Shown: piece after piece, positions 26,661 through 34,078 of the stretch
How positions within the stretch are numbered: position 1 is the first letter of the stretch
Layout: every line of letters begins with the position of its first letter
Source: Lawsonibacter sp.
Lineage (GTDB): Bacteria; Bacillota; Clostridia; Oscillospirales; Oscillospiraceae
Length of the DNA: 35,643 bases
Assembly (NCBI GenBank): GCA_022801435.1
Contig: JAAWSG010000020.1
Span: 1-35,643, forward strand
Direction of reading: 5' to 3'
Program-made: the position numbers and the translations under genes
The notes under the pieces: model-generated
Databases searched by the model: none
Seen by the model: the letters and a program-made list of their open reading frames with translations, nothing else
Told to the model about the DNA's origin: nothing

Positions 26661-27803
26661 ATGGCAGACAGACAGGAGCCCTCCCGGCGTCCCCCGGAGC
26701 GGCGCGCCCCCACCCCCGGCAGCCGGCAGGCCGCCCCTTCCAGCAGCCGGCAGGCCACCCCTTCCGGCAGCCGGCAGGCCCCTCCCCCCATCCGGAGGAG
26801 CCCCCAGGGACAGACCCCTCAACAAAACACCACCCGCCGTACCGACACGGTGCGGTGTGAAAATTGCGGAGAGGACTACTCCACCACCTACAAGCGCTGT
26901 CCCTTCTGTGACGAGCGGCCCGGACGCAGCGCCGCCGGGGGCAAGCGGGTGTCCAACTCCAGAGGCGGAGGCTACGGCGCCCCGGCCAACCCCCTGCGGG
27001 TGGCGGTGCTGGTCATCTCTCTGGTGCTGATTATCGCAGCCATGTTTATCGTGTTCCGGTTCTTCAGCAGCGCCATCTTCGGCGGCAAGAACGGAGGGGA
27101 CGCGTCCAGCAGCGGCACGGGCTCCAGCACCAGCCAGCCCGACAACTCCTCCGGCTCCGGACAGGGCGCCGTCAGCCAGCCCGGCGGCAGCGTCTCCACC
27201 CCGGACACCAGCAGCCCCAACACAGTGACCCCGCCCGTCCAACTGGCCCCCCAGTCCATCTCCCTGAACAAGTATGATATGACCCTCCGGCCCAATGAGA
27301 AGTTCCAAATGCAGGCCACCGTCTCCCCCGCCGGCGTGACCCAGCCCGTCACCTGGGCCACCAGCAACTCCAGCGCCGCCTCCATTGACGAGAACGGCCT
27401 GGTCACCAACCGGCACAGCGGAACCTCCACCGCCAAGGTCATCATCACCGCCACCTGCGGGGAGGTCAAGGCGGAGTGTATCGTCTACTGCAAGGTCCAG
27501 AACTCGGACACGGTGACCACCGGCCCGGGGACTGGTGACGACCCCGGCGCGGCCACCACTACCCCCGCCAATCCCACCACCCCCTCCGGACCGGTGGCCC
27601 CCAACAGCAAGGGAACCATCATCAACGCGGAGAACGGCCTGAACATCCGCTCCGGACCTGGGCGGGAGCACAGCGTCGTTGCCAGCGCCAACAACGGGGC
27701 GGAGATCACCATCCTGGGGGAGGAGAACGGCTGGTATCACATCAACTACGGCGGCAGCAACACGGGCTACGTGTCCAAGGACTACGTCTCGGTGAAGGGC
27801 TAG
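26661..27803 (+). CDS. Zinc-ribbon, membrane-anchored protein with Ig-like and SH3 domains
   Basis: A 380-residue protein in five parts: a Pro/Arg/Gln-rich N-terminus with three eight-residue repeats (about 20-43); a four-Cys zinc ribbon CENC/CPFC (Cys66, Cys69, Cys80, Cys83); one membrane helix (about 112-136); a Ser/Gly/Thr-rich external linker with a BIG2 Ig-like domain (about 198-282, TWATSNSSAASIDENGLVT); a second linker; and a C-terminal bacterial SH3 domain (about 320-380, NGLNIRSGPG and GWYHINY). The zinc ribbon is predicted in the cytoplasm and the BIG2/SH3 part outside, bound to cell wall. The function is unknown; a wall-sensing or anchoring role fits. It is monocistronic, with a good promoter and terminator. 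Confidence 0.85.
   Translation: MADRQEPSRRPPERRAPTPGSRQAAPSSSRQATPSGSRQAPPPIRRSPQGQTPQQNTTRRTDTVRCENCGEDYSTTYKRCPFCDERPGRSAAGGKRVSNSRGGGYGAPANPLRVAVLVISLVLIIAAMFIVFRFFSSAIFGGKNGGDASSSGTGSSTSQPDNSSGSGQGAVSQPGGSVSTPDTSSPNTVTPPVQLAPQSISLNKYDMTLRPNEKFQMQATVSPAGVTQPVTWATSNSSAASIDENGLVTNRHSGTSTAKVIITATCGEVKAECIVYCKVQNSDTVTTGPGTGDDPGAATTTPANPTTPSGPVAPNSKGTIINAENGLNIRSGPGREHSVVASANNGAEITILGEENGWYHINYGGSNTGYVSKDYVSVKG
26718..26789 (+). repeat. 24-bp tandem repeat within the zinc-ribbon gene
   Basis: Two near-identical 24-bp units, 26718-26741 and 26742-26765, and a third partly diverged unit from 26766, each with the core AGCCGGCAGGCC. They encode SRQA-containing octapeptides. In-frame copy-number change would alter the length of the cytoplasmic tail without breaking the gene. 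Confidence 0.7.
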
Positions 27804-27815
27804 TCCGCAGAAAGC

Positions 27816-27851
27816 AGCGGAGGGAGAAGAAAATCCCTCCGCTCCGCTTTT
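27816..27851 (+). terminator. Terminator of the zinc-ribbon surface protein gene
   Basis: AGCGGAGGGA (27816-27825) pairs perfectly with TCCCTCCGCT (27834-27843), 8-nt loop, followed by CCGCTTTTG. The T-run is short. Confidence 0.7.
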
Positions 27852-27866
27852 GTTCCGGAAAAGCAA

Positions 27867-27901
27867 GCGCCTCCCTCCGCCTGGGCAGCGGAGGGAGGCG
27901 C
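27867..27901 (-). terminator. Terminator of the CdaR-type regulator gene
   Basis: A perfect 14-bp stem, 27867-27880 with 27888-27901, 7-nt loop. On the minus strand it is followed by TTGCTTTT and on the plus strand by GATTTT, so it probably works in both directions between the convergent genes. Confidence 0.75.
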
Positions 27902-27918
27902 GATTTTGCTGTGGGCGC

Positions 27919-29010
27919 TCAGGACTCGATCCCCCGGGAGATGAGGTACTTCTTGACCATCAGCGCCACCTTGAAGGTGATGGCGTCGTCAAACTCCCGC
28001 AGATCCAGGCCAGTGAGCTTTTTGATCTTCTCCAGCCGGTAGACCAGCGTGTTCCGGTGGACGAAGAGCTTCCGGGCGGTCTCTGACACGTTCAGGTTGT
28101 TTTCAAAGAACTTGTTGATGGTGAGCAGAGTTTCCTGGTCCAGGGCGTCAATGGGATTTTTCTTAAAAACCTCCTGGAGGAACATCTGGCACAGAATGGT
28201 GGGCAGCTGGTAGATGAGCCGGCCGATGCCCAGGTTCTCGTAGTTGATGACCGTCTTCTCCGTGTCGAAGACCTTGCCCACATCGATGGCCACCCCCGCC
28301 TCCTTATAGGCCCGGGCCAGGTCCCGGATGTGGCCCACCACCGTACCGATGCCGATGACCACCTTGATGCCCAGCTCCTGGGTAACGGCGGTGGACACCT
28401 GCTTGGCAATCTTTTGCAGGTCCCGGGTGTTCGCCCCCTCGGGGAGCTGCTTGATGAGGGCGATATCGGTCTCATTGATGGAGATGACAAAGTCGGTCTG
28501 CTTATCGGGGAACAGATTCTGAATCACGTCGATGGCAGTCACATCGGCGGGACCCAGCTGGCGCACCAGGAAAGCCGCCCGGGGGGCCTCCGATACGAAG
28601 TGCAGCTCCTTGGCCTGGGTGTAGATATCCCCCAGAAGGATATTGTCTGAGATAATGTTTTTGACAAAGGTGGCCTTGTCGTGCTTCTCCTCATAATAGG
28701 TCTTGGCTCCGTTGAAGGCCACCACGGCCATGGCGCACAGACTGGCGGCCGTCTCGTCCTCCCCCTTGATGAAGGCGGCGTAGTCGAACTGGGCCCCCCA
28801 GCCGGCCAGAGGTCTGAAGGTTTTTCCTTCAAAGCAGACGGGAACACTCTCCCCCCCGCTGATAGCCGCCGCCGCTCCGGGCCATTGCTCGCCGATGCAG
28901 GTCAGTTCGCTGCAAGCGACCACGACCCCCTCGGCGTCCACTACACCCACTGTGCGGTCCACACTGTCCTTCATTTGGAGTACGACACCTTGGAACATCC
29001 TGCTTGACAC
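27919..29010 (-). CDS. CdaR/PucR-type transcriptional regulator
   Basis: A 363-residue regulator. An N-terminal region (VVDAEGVVVACSELTCIGEQWPG) resembles the sugar-diacid-recognition segment of CdaR; a GGDEF-like degenerate middle contains IGIGTVVGHIRDLARAYKEAGVAIDVGK; and the C-terminal PucR helix-turn-helix is clear (NVSETARKLFVHRNTLVYRLEKIKKLTGLDLREFDDAITF). In E. coli CdaR senses glycerate/galactarate, but no sugar-acid genes are near, so the ligand is unknown. The start is a GTG at 29010 with AGGAGGG six bases upstream; the ATG four codons later is too far from that site. It has its own promoter and terminator. Confidence 0.85.
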   Translation of the reverse strand: MSSRMFQGVVLQMKDSVDRTVGVVDAEGVVVACSELTCIGEQWPGAAAAISGGESVPVCFEGKTFRPLAGWGAQFDYAAFIKGEDETAASLCAMAVVAFNGAKTYYEEKHDKATFVKNIISDNILLGDIYTQAKELHFVSEAPRAAFLVRQLGPADVTAIDVIQNLFPDKQTDFVISINETDIALIKQLPEGANTRDLQKIAKQVSTAVTQELGIKVVIGIGTVVGHIRDLARAYKEAGVAIDVGKVFDTEKTVINYENLGIGRLIYQLPTILCQMFLQEVFKKNPIDALDQETLLTINKFFENNLNVSETARKLFVHRNTLVYRLEKIKKLTGLDLREFDDAITFKVALMVKKYLISRGIES

Positions 29011-29049
29011 AGCGATCCCTCCTACACACTGATTCCGCTCTATGTCCTT

Positions 29050-29079
29050 ATTATAACGGCTGTCCCCCCTGCTTGGCAA
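29050..29079 (-). promoter_or_regulatory. Promoter of the CdaR-type regulator gene
   Basis: Minus-strand TTGCCA (29079-29074), 18 bp, TATAAT (29055-29050). Two copies of CAATTTTTT (29090-29098 and 29111-29119, 21 bp apart, two helical turns) lie just upstream, possibly an A/T-rich activating element. Confidence 0.65.
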
Positions 29080-29117
29080 GTGTTTTTTTCAATTTTTTGT
29101 TCAGTTTGCCCAATTTT

Positions 29118-29837
29118 TTATCGGACCCCCCGCAGGCTTTGCAGAGCAAGCACCTCCTGGGGCCGCAAAAACCGCCATTCTCCCGGCTTCAGCGCCCTGT
29201 CCAGGGCCAGCGGACCCATAGACAGCCGCTTCAGGGCCAGGACAGGCTTTCCCCGGGCGGCCAGCATCCGCTTGACCTGGTGGTACTTCCCCTCCCGCAG
29301 GGTGACCCGGCACTGGGAGCCGTCCTCCAAAATCTCCAGCTCCGCGGGCAGGCAGCGCAGGCCGTCCCCCAGGGTCATTCCCTCTCTCAGGGCGTCCGCG
29401 TCCCCGGCGTCCAGGGTCCCCTCCACCCGAGCCCAATACACCTTGTCCACGTGGCGGCGGGGGGAGAGCAGGGCGTGGGACAGAGGGCCGTCATCGGTGA
29501 GGAGCAGCAGGCCGGTGGTATCCTTGTCCAGCCGCCCCACGGGGAAGAGCCCCCGCCGGCCCAGCTCGGGGGGGAGCAGGTCCAGAACGGTGGGCTGGCG
29601 GCGGTCCTCGGTGGCGGACAGCACCCCCGCCGGCTTATGCAGCATGAGGTAGAGGAAGGCCGCGCAGTACACCCGCTGGCCGTCCACCTGGAGCTCCGCC
29701 CGCTCCGGGTCGAGCTTCTCCTCCGGGCTGTCCGCGGGCCGTCCGTCCACCAGCACCCGGCTCTGGCGGACCAGCTGTTTGACCTCCCTCCGGCTCCAGC
29801 GGCCGGTGGAGCACAGCAGCTTGTCCAGACGCTCCAC
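29118..29837 (-). CDS. rsuA: RsuA-family 16S rRNA pseudouridine synthase
   Basis: A 239-residue pseudouridine synthase. An N-terminal S4 RNA-binding domain (ERLDKLLCSTGRWSRREVKQLVRQSRVLVDG) precedes the catalytic domain with GRLDKDTTGLLLLTDDG, where Asp104 is the expected catalytic residue, and the family block EGKYHQVKRML. RsuA/RluE/RluF-type enzymes modify 16S or 23S rRNA; the RsuA assignment (16S U516) follows overall length and order and is not certain. The start is the GTG at 29837 with GGGAGGAG a few bases before it; the longer frame beginning MWKEER would make an atypical N-terminus. Confidence 0.88.
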   Translation of the reverse strand: MERLDKLLCSTGRWSRREVKQLVRQSRVLVDGRPADSPEEKLDPERAELQVDGQRVYCAAFLYLMLHKPAGVLSATEDRRQPTVLDLLPPELGRRGLFPVGRLDKDTTGLLLLTDDGPLSHALLSPRRHVDKVYWARVEGTLDAGDADALREGMTLGDGLRCLPAELEILEDGSQCRVTLREGKYHQVKRMLAARGKPVLALKRLSMGPLALDRALKPGEWRFLRPQEVLALQSLRGVR

Positions 29838-29922
29838 AGCTCTCCTCCCGCCCTTCTCCTTGAGACATAACCGCTCCTCCTTCCACATACCTTAGAGGGA
29901 GAACACACTGACGGAAGGAGCG

Positions 29923-30405
29923 ATGACATTGTTGATTGTAACCGCGAAAATGCCCCGCCGCAGGCTGGCGCTGGGGGTAGCGGCGGCGGCTCTGCTGTGC
30001 TGCTGCGCCGTGGCGCTGAATCTGGGCCAGGGGCTCAGCCGGGAGGTCTCCGCCTCCGCCGCCCCCAGCCCCAAGGGGGTCAAGACCAATGAGGACCGGG
30101 TGGAGTACCTGTCCGCCTACGGGTGGCAGGTCAGCCAGGAGCCCATCGCCACCCAGGAGCTGCTCATCCCCGAGGAGATGGACGACAGCTATGACGAGTA
30201 TCTGGCCCTCCAGAGCGGCCAGGGCTTCAACCTGGAGAAGTACGCGGGCAAGCGGGTGAAGCGGTACACCTATGAGATCACCAACTACCCCACCGGGGAG
30301 ACGGGCGTGCAGGCCAACCTCCTCATCTGCAGGAACACCGTGGTGGGGGGTGAGGTGCTCTCCCCCCAGCTGGACGGTTTTCTTCACGGGCTGGCCATGC
30401 CTTGA
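29923..30405 (+). CDS. Secreted DUF4830 protein
   Basis: A 160-residue protein. A hydrophobic N-terminal stretch with Cys residues (about 10-33, RLALGVAAAALLCCCAVALNL) is a signal peptide or anchor; the mature part is a DUF4830 domain: RVEYLSAYGWQV, LIPEEMDDSYDEYLALQSGQGFNLEKYAGKRVKRYTYEITNYP and GGEVLSPQLDGFLHGL. Function is unknown; such proteins are common in spore-forming Clostridia. GGAAGGAG precedes the ATG. It is divergent from rsuA (85 bp) and converges with mscS; a G/C-rich 29-bp gap separates the two stops. Confidence 0.8.
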   Translation: MTLLIVTAKMPRRRLALGVAAAALLCCCAVALNLGQGLSREVSASAAPSPKGVKTNEDRVEYLSAYGWQVSQEPIATQELLIPEEMDDSYDEYLALQSGQGFNLEKYAGKRVKRYTYEITNYPTGETGVQANLLICRNTVVGGEVLSPQLDGFLHGLAMP

Positions 30406-30434
30406 AGGCCCCGGGGCGCGGGGGCGGAGCTGGC

Positions 30435-31265
30435 TTAGGACCGGGGCTCCACAATGTGTACGTTCAGATGGTCGTAGGTCATCTCCACCTCCCAGCGAAT
30501 AAAACTCTCCCGCACCCCCTCCAGCAGGGCGTAGTACACCTCCCAGTAGTCCTCCGACCGGGTCCACAGGCGGAGCAGGTACTGGATGCTGCTGGCCTGG
30601 TACTCCGAGAGGTAGACCGCCGGGGCGGGGTCGTCCAGAATCTGGGGGAGGGCGGACACCGCCTCCAGGATGGCGTCCCGCACCCGCTGGGTAGAGGCGT
30701 CGTAGGAGGCGGAAAATTTCAGGTCCAGCCGCCGTTTGCCCAGGGCGTTGTAGTTGATAATCTTCACCGCAGCCAGCTGGCTGTTGGGGACGAAGATCTC
30801 CTTGTTGTCCGGGGTGGTGAAGGCGGTATAGGACAGGGTGATGGCGGTGATGGTCCCGTCCACCCCGTCCGCCTCCACATAGTCCCCCACCTGGAAGGGC
30901 CGGGTGACCAGCAGCACGATGCCCCCCGCCAGGTTGGACAGGGTGCTCTGGAGGGCCAGGGAGACGGCGATGCCCGCCACGCTGAGCACGGCAATGATGG
31001 AGGTCACATCCACATTCAGGGACTCCGCCACCGTCAGCCCCAGCAGCAGCCACAGGACCGCCTGGACCGCGGTGCGGATATAGATGCGGACTCCGGTCAG
31101 GGACTTGGCCCGGTCCAGCAGCCGGTCGGTGAGCTTCAGCACCACGCGGATGGTCAGCAGCCCCACCAGGACAAGCAGCAGAACCCCCGCCAGGCGCTCC
31201 AGGGTCAGGGCCTTGAGCCACCCGCTCTGGACGGCGGAGGAGACCGCCTGTTGAATGTCCTCCAC
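30435..31265 (-). CDS. Small-conductance mechanosensitive channel (MscS family)
   Basis: A 276-residue membrane channel that releases solutes on hypo-osmotic shock. Three hydrophobic helices lie at about 22-45, 66-84 and 88-115; the third, pore-lining one has the Gly/Ala pattern SVAGIAVSLALQSTLSNLAGG, followed by the MscS beta domain (GDYVEADGVDGTITAITLSYTAFTTPDNKEIFVPNSQL) and a C-terminal alpha/beta vestibule. The start is a GTG at 31265 after AAAGGAGAGCCGCC. It begins 12 bp after mreB, so it is co-transcribed with the cell-shape gene, an uncommon pairing. Confidence 0.92.
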   Translation of the reverse strand: MEDIQQAVSSAVQSGWLKALTLERLAGVLLLVLVGLLTIRVVLKLTDRLLDRAKSLTGVRIYIRTAVQAVLWLLLGLTVAESLNVDVTSIIAVLSVAGIAVSLALQSTLSNLAGGIVLLVTRPFQVGDYVEADGVDGTITAITLSYTAFTTPDNKEIFVPNSQLAAVKIINYNALGKRRLDLKFSASYDASTQRVRDAILEAVSALPQILDDPAPAVYLSEYQASSIQYLLRLWTRSEDYWEVYYALLEGVRESFIRWEVEMTYDHLNVHIVEPRS

Positions 31266-31277
31266 GGCGGCTCTCCT

Positions 31278-32309
31278 TTAATAGTTCATCTGCTTCCGGC
31301 GGGACAGGTTCATGGTCCCGTCCTGCATGGAGTCCAGCCCATCCAGGCTTTTGCCCGTGCCGTAGGCCACGCAGGAGATGGCGTCCTCGGCCACGTGGGT
31401 CTCGATGCCGGTGTGGGACTGGACCAGCTTGTCGAAGCCCCACAGCAGGGACCCGCCGCCGGTCATGACGATGCCGTTGGTGGAGATATCCGCCACCAGC
31501 TCCGGGGGGGTACGCTCCAGCACGCTGTGGATGGCCTCCAGAATGCGGCCGGAGACCTCGTCAAAGGCCTCGATCATCTCGCTGGAGGATACGTTGAACA
31601 CCCGGGGCAGGCCGGTCATCAGGCAGCGGCCCTTGATCTCCATGGTGACCTCCTCGGGCCGGGGGAAGACGCAGCCGATGTTGATTTTCAGCTCCTCAGC
31701 GGTGCGGTCCCCGATGAGGACGTTGTGCTTGCGGCGGATATACTTGACCACCGCCTCGTCAAACTTGTCCCCGGCGATCTTGATGGAGGCGGACTCCACC
31801 ACCCCGCCCAGGGAGATGACGGCGATGTCCGCGGTCCCGCCGCCGATATCCACCACCATGTGGCCGTCGGGCTTGGAGATGTCGATGCCCGCGCCGATGG
31901 CGGCGGCCACAGGCTCCTCAATGAGGTAGGCCCGCCGGGCTCCGGCCTGGATGCCCGCGTCCACCACGGCGCGCTCCTCCACCTCGGTGATGCCGGAGGG
32001 GATGCAGATGAGCAGGCGGGGCTTGAACAGCGAAAAGGTCGCTACCTTTTTAATAAACTCCTTGAGCATCCGCTCGGTCATGTCGTAGTCCGAGATGACC
32101 CCCTCCCGCAGGGGACGCATGGCCACAATATTGCCCGGAGTGCGCCCCAGCATGGCCTGGGCCTCGGTCCCCACCTTGAGCAGCTTTCCGGTATTTTTAT
32201 CCATAGCCACCACGGAGGGCTCCCGCAGGACCACGCCCTTGCCCTTGATATAGACCAGCACCGAAGCGGTACCCAGATCAATGCCAATATCCTTGCTAAA
32301 CCAACCCAT
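31278..32309 (-). CDS. mreB: Rod-shape determining protein MreB
   Basis: A 343-residue bacterial actin that organises lateral wall synthesis. The actin ATPase motifs are present: phosphate 1 IGIDLGTASVLVY (about 8-20), phosphate 2 VVDIGGGTADIAVI (about 157-170) and the adenosine motif MTGGGSLLWGFD (about 282-293). MreB and its paralogue Mbl are hard to separate by eye, so mbl is an alternative. No mreC, mreD or rodA follows; the next gene is mscS. AAAGGTGG lies before the ATG. A strong promoter and a structured leader lie upstream. Confidence 0.95.
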   Translation of the reverse strand: MGWFSKDIGIDLGTASVLVYIKGKGVVLREPSVVAMDKNTGKLLKVGTEAQAMLGRTPGNIVAMRPLREGVISDYDMTERMLKEFIKKVATFSLFKPRLLICIPSGITEVEERAVVDAGIQAGARRAYLIEEPVAAAIGAGIDISKPDGHMVVDIGGGTADIAVISLGGVVESASIKIAGDKFDEAVVKYIRRKHNVLIGDRTAEELKINIGCVFPRPEEVTMEIKGRCLMTGLPRVFNVSSSEMIEAFDEVSGRILEAIHSVLERTPPELVADISTNGIVMTGGGSLLWGFDKLVQSHTGIETHVAEDAISCVAYGTGKSLDGLDSMQDGTMNLSRRKQMNY

Positions 32310-32341
32310 AATGTTCCACCTTTATTTATGATATCGTGTGT

Positions 32342-32396
32342 ATAGGCCGGTGGAAAACAGCCGGCCCTATATCTCTCAGCCGTCCTCTTGGGCGGC
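32342..32396 (-). promoter_or_regulatory. Two hairpins in the mreB leader
   Basis: GCCGTCC/GGGCGGC (32379-32385 with 32390-32396, one wobble) and ATAGGCCGG with CCGGCCCTAT (32342-32350 with 32361-32370, one bulge) lie in the roughly 100-nt leader between the promoter and the mreB ATG. There is no T-run. They could tune message stability or translation. Confidence 0.45.
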
Positions 32397-32416
32397 CTTA
32401 TGCTTCTGCATTCTAT

Positions 32417-32445
32417 ATTATAGCCGGACAGCGCCGGGTTTTCAA
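32417..32445 (-). promoter_or_regulatory. Sigma-A promoter of mreB-mscS
   Basis: Minus-strand TTGAAA (32445-32440), exactly 17 bp, TATAAT (32422-32417). A strong match, with the predicted start point about 100 nt before the mreB ATG. Confidence 0.8.
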
Positions 32446-32455
32446 TCGTTTTTTC

Positions 32456-33160
32456 CTACAATTTTCCCGTTTTCTCGGGAAGTTTTGGGGCAGACCTGTC
32501 CTCATCCCCCCGGGCTTGGGCCAGGGTGAGGCCGTATACCGCCTCCGCGCCCGCCTCCCGCAGCAGCCGGGCGCACTGGGAGAGGGTCGCGCCGGAGGTG
32601 ACCACATCGTCCACCAGCACCACCCGCTTCCCGGACAGCGCCGCCCCGGGCAGCAGCTCATAGGCCCCTTCCGCGTTGGCCTTCCGCTCACCGTCCCCAG
32701 CCAGACCGGACTGGGGGCGGGTGTGCCTGATCTTGCGCAGAGTGGGAGCGCAGGGCAGGCCGCACAGCTCCCCCACCCGCCGGGCCAGCAGCTCCGCCTG
32801 ATTGAAGCCCCGCTCCCGCAGGCGCTTTTGGCTCAGCGGGGCCCAGGTGACGAGGTCCGCCCCCTGGGGAAGCCGGTCCTGGAGACACTGGGCCATCAGT
32901 TCCCCCAGAGGCTCTGCATAGGCCCGCACCCGCTGAAACTTGTACCGCTTCACCGCCTGCGCCGTTCGCCCCCGGTAGCCCAGAGGAGAGAAACACCCGC
33001 AGGTAAAATCCACCCGCCGCTCCCCCGCCGCCCCCTCCAGCCAGGCCAGCTCGGGCTGACAGGCGGGACACAGCGGCGCTCGGGGATGCTCCAGAATCTT
33101 CTGGCAGAACGGACACTTGGGCGGAAAGAGCAGGTCCAGTATCCCCTCCGCCAGGCTCAT
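32456..33160 (-). CDS. comFC: ComFC-like phosphoribosyltransferase domain protein
   Basis: A 234-residue protein of the ComF/GntX type. An N-terminal four-Cys zinc-binding segment (CPFC, CPAC: Cys16, Cys19, Cys31, Cys34) is followed by the type I phosphoribosyltransferase fold with PRPP motif VVLVDDVVTSGATL (about 178-191) and RGFNQAELLA. In naturally competent bacteria ComFC acts in the cytoplasm during DNA uptake; its exact reaction is unknown and many non-competent Clostridia also keep it. Its ATG overlaps the ribbon-helix-helix gene stop by ATGA, so the two are coupled. comFA is absent here. Confidence 0.9.
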   Translation of the reverse strand: MSLAEGILDLLFPPKCPFCQKILEHPRAPLCPACQPELAWLEGAAGERRVDFTCGCFSPLGYRGRTAQAVKRYKFQRVRAYAEPLGELMAQCLQDRLPQGADLVTWAPLSQKRLRERGFNQAELLARRVGELCGLPCAPTLRKIRHTRPQSGLAGDGERKANAEGAYELLPGAALSGKRVVLVDDVVTSGATLSQCARLLREAGAEAVYGLTLAQARGDEDRSAPKLPEKTGKL

Positions 33161-33333
33161 TTCAGCTCCTCTTCCGGGATGGGGCCGTTTTCTTTCTCAT
33201 AATCCCGGACATATTTCTGAATCAAATACAGAATCTGCCCGCTCATGGTGCGGCCATCCGCAGCCGCTGTGTATTTGAATTTGTCGTGCAGCTTGCTGTC
33301 CATGCGGATGCTCAAATGAATCTTATCTGCCAC
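33157..33333 (-). CDS. Arc-like ribbon-helix-helix protein
   Basis: A protein of about 58 residues with an Arc/MetJ-type ribbon-helix-helix: a strand KIHLSIRMDS, then helix DSKLHDKFKYTAAADGRTMSGQILYLIQKYVRDY and an acidic tail GPIPEEELK. This is the usual small DNA-binding dimer fold. A GTG at 33333 with GTGAGG eight bases upstream gives the compact form; a GTG at 33369 would add 12 residues and has no clear ribosome site. It is translationally coupled to comFC, and tandem direct repeats lie upstream, so it may repress its own promoter and comFC. A plasmid-type antitoxin is an alternative, but no toxin gene is beside it. Confidence 0.75.
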   Translation of the reverse strand: MADKIHLSIRMDSKLHDKFKYTAAADGRTMSGQILYLIQKYVRDYEKENGPIPEEELK

Positions 33334-33400
33334 ACACTCTGCCTCACTTTCTTCTCTGACTGTGAACACAGCATATTCTATGGCCTAACTCTCAATTTAT

Positions 33401-33438
33401 TTTTACGGCAATTTTACGGCTTAAAATTTTCAAAGCAA
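33401..33438 (-). promoter_or_regulatory. Direct repeats over a candidate promoter upstream of the ribbon-helix-helix gene
   Basis: TTTTACGGC occurs at 33401-33409 and 33412-33420, an 11-bp period. A minus-strand promoter TTGCTT (33438-33433), 16 bp, TAAAAT (33416-33411) would place the -10 inside one repeat. Direct repeats one turn apart are a usual target for ribbon-helix-helix dimers. Confidence 0.5.
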
Positions 33439-33464
33439 AACCGCCCCCGGAGGAGGGGGCGGTT
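33434..33464 (-). terminator. Terminator of dpaA-dpaB
   Basis: AACCGCCCCC (33439-33448) and GGGGGCGGTT (33455-33464) form a 10-bp stem with a 6-nt loop; on the minus strand it runs into TTTTGCTTTG. It starts six bases after the dpaB stop and overlaps the next candidate promoter. Confidence 0.85.
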
Positions 33465-33469
33465 CCAGG

Positions 33470-34048
33470 TCAGGCGCGGAGGAGGAGGGGCTGGAGCTGG
33501 TTTCCCTCCAGCGCGGCCCGGGCGGCGTCGGCGACCTGGGAGAAGTCGGCCACCAGGGAGGCGGGTTTTTTCTCCGGGTCGTCCTGACCGAAGGGGACGA
33601 AGTAGATGTATTTTCTGGCCAGCAGCGCTCCGATGCTTGCGGCGGAGGCGGCCAGTCCGTCATTGGTGGAGGGGGCCAGGAGCAGGGGCCGGCCGTTGCG
33701 CAGGTGTGCCTTGGCCGCCATAGTGACGGAGGAGTCCGCGATACCGGCGGCCAGCTTGCCCAGGGTGTTTCCGGTGCAGGGGGCGATGATGAGCAGGTCC
33801 AGCAGCTTTTTGGGGCCGATGGGCTCCGCCTCCTTGATGGAGGAGATGACCCGGTGGTCACAGATACGCTCCATCTCCCGCATCAGGTCGTGGGCCGCGC
33901 CGAACCGGGTGTCGGTCCCGGCGGTGCACTCGGACACGATGGGGACCACCCGGGCGAAGCGGGCCTTCACCTGCTCCAGCGCCCCCATGGCTTTATCGTG
34001 GGTACAGAAGGACCCGCATACCGCGAATCCGACTGTTTTGTCTTCCAA
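33470..34048 (-). CDS. dpaB: Dipicolinate synthase subunit B
   Basis: Flavoprotein-type subunit (SpoVFB) of dipicolinate synthase, which makes the dipicolinic acid stored with calcium in the spore core; expressed in the mother cell. 192 residues, normal for the family. Landmarks: VGFAVCGSFCTHDKAM at the N-terminus, IIAPCTGNTLGKLAAGIADSSVTMAAKAHLRNGRPLLLAPSTNDGL, and IYFVPFGQDDPEKKPASLVAD. The start is a TTG at 34048 with AAAGGA about ten bases upstream; no ATG or GTG lies between. It follows dpaA by 30 bp. Confidence 0.95.
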   Translation of the reverse strand: MEDKTVGFAVCGSFCTHDKAMGALEQVKARFARVVPIVSECTAGTDTRFGAAHDLMREMERICDHRVISSIKEAEPIGPKKLLDLLIIAPCTGNTLGKLAAGIADSSVTMAAKAHLRNGRPLLLAPSTNDGLAASAASIGALLARKYIYFVPFGQDDPEKKPASLVADFSQVADAARAALEGNQLQPLLLRA

Positions 34049-34078
34049 AATATGATCTTCCTTTCCGCCGGGAGGGGT

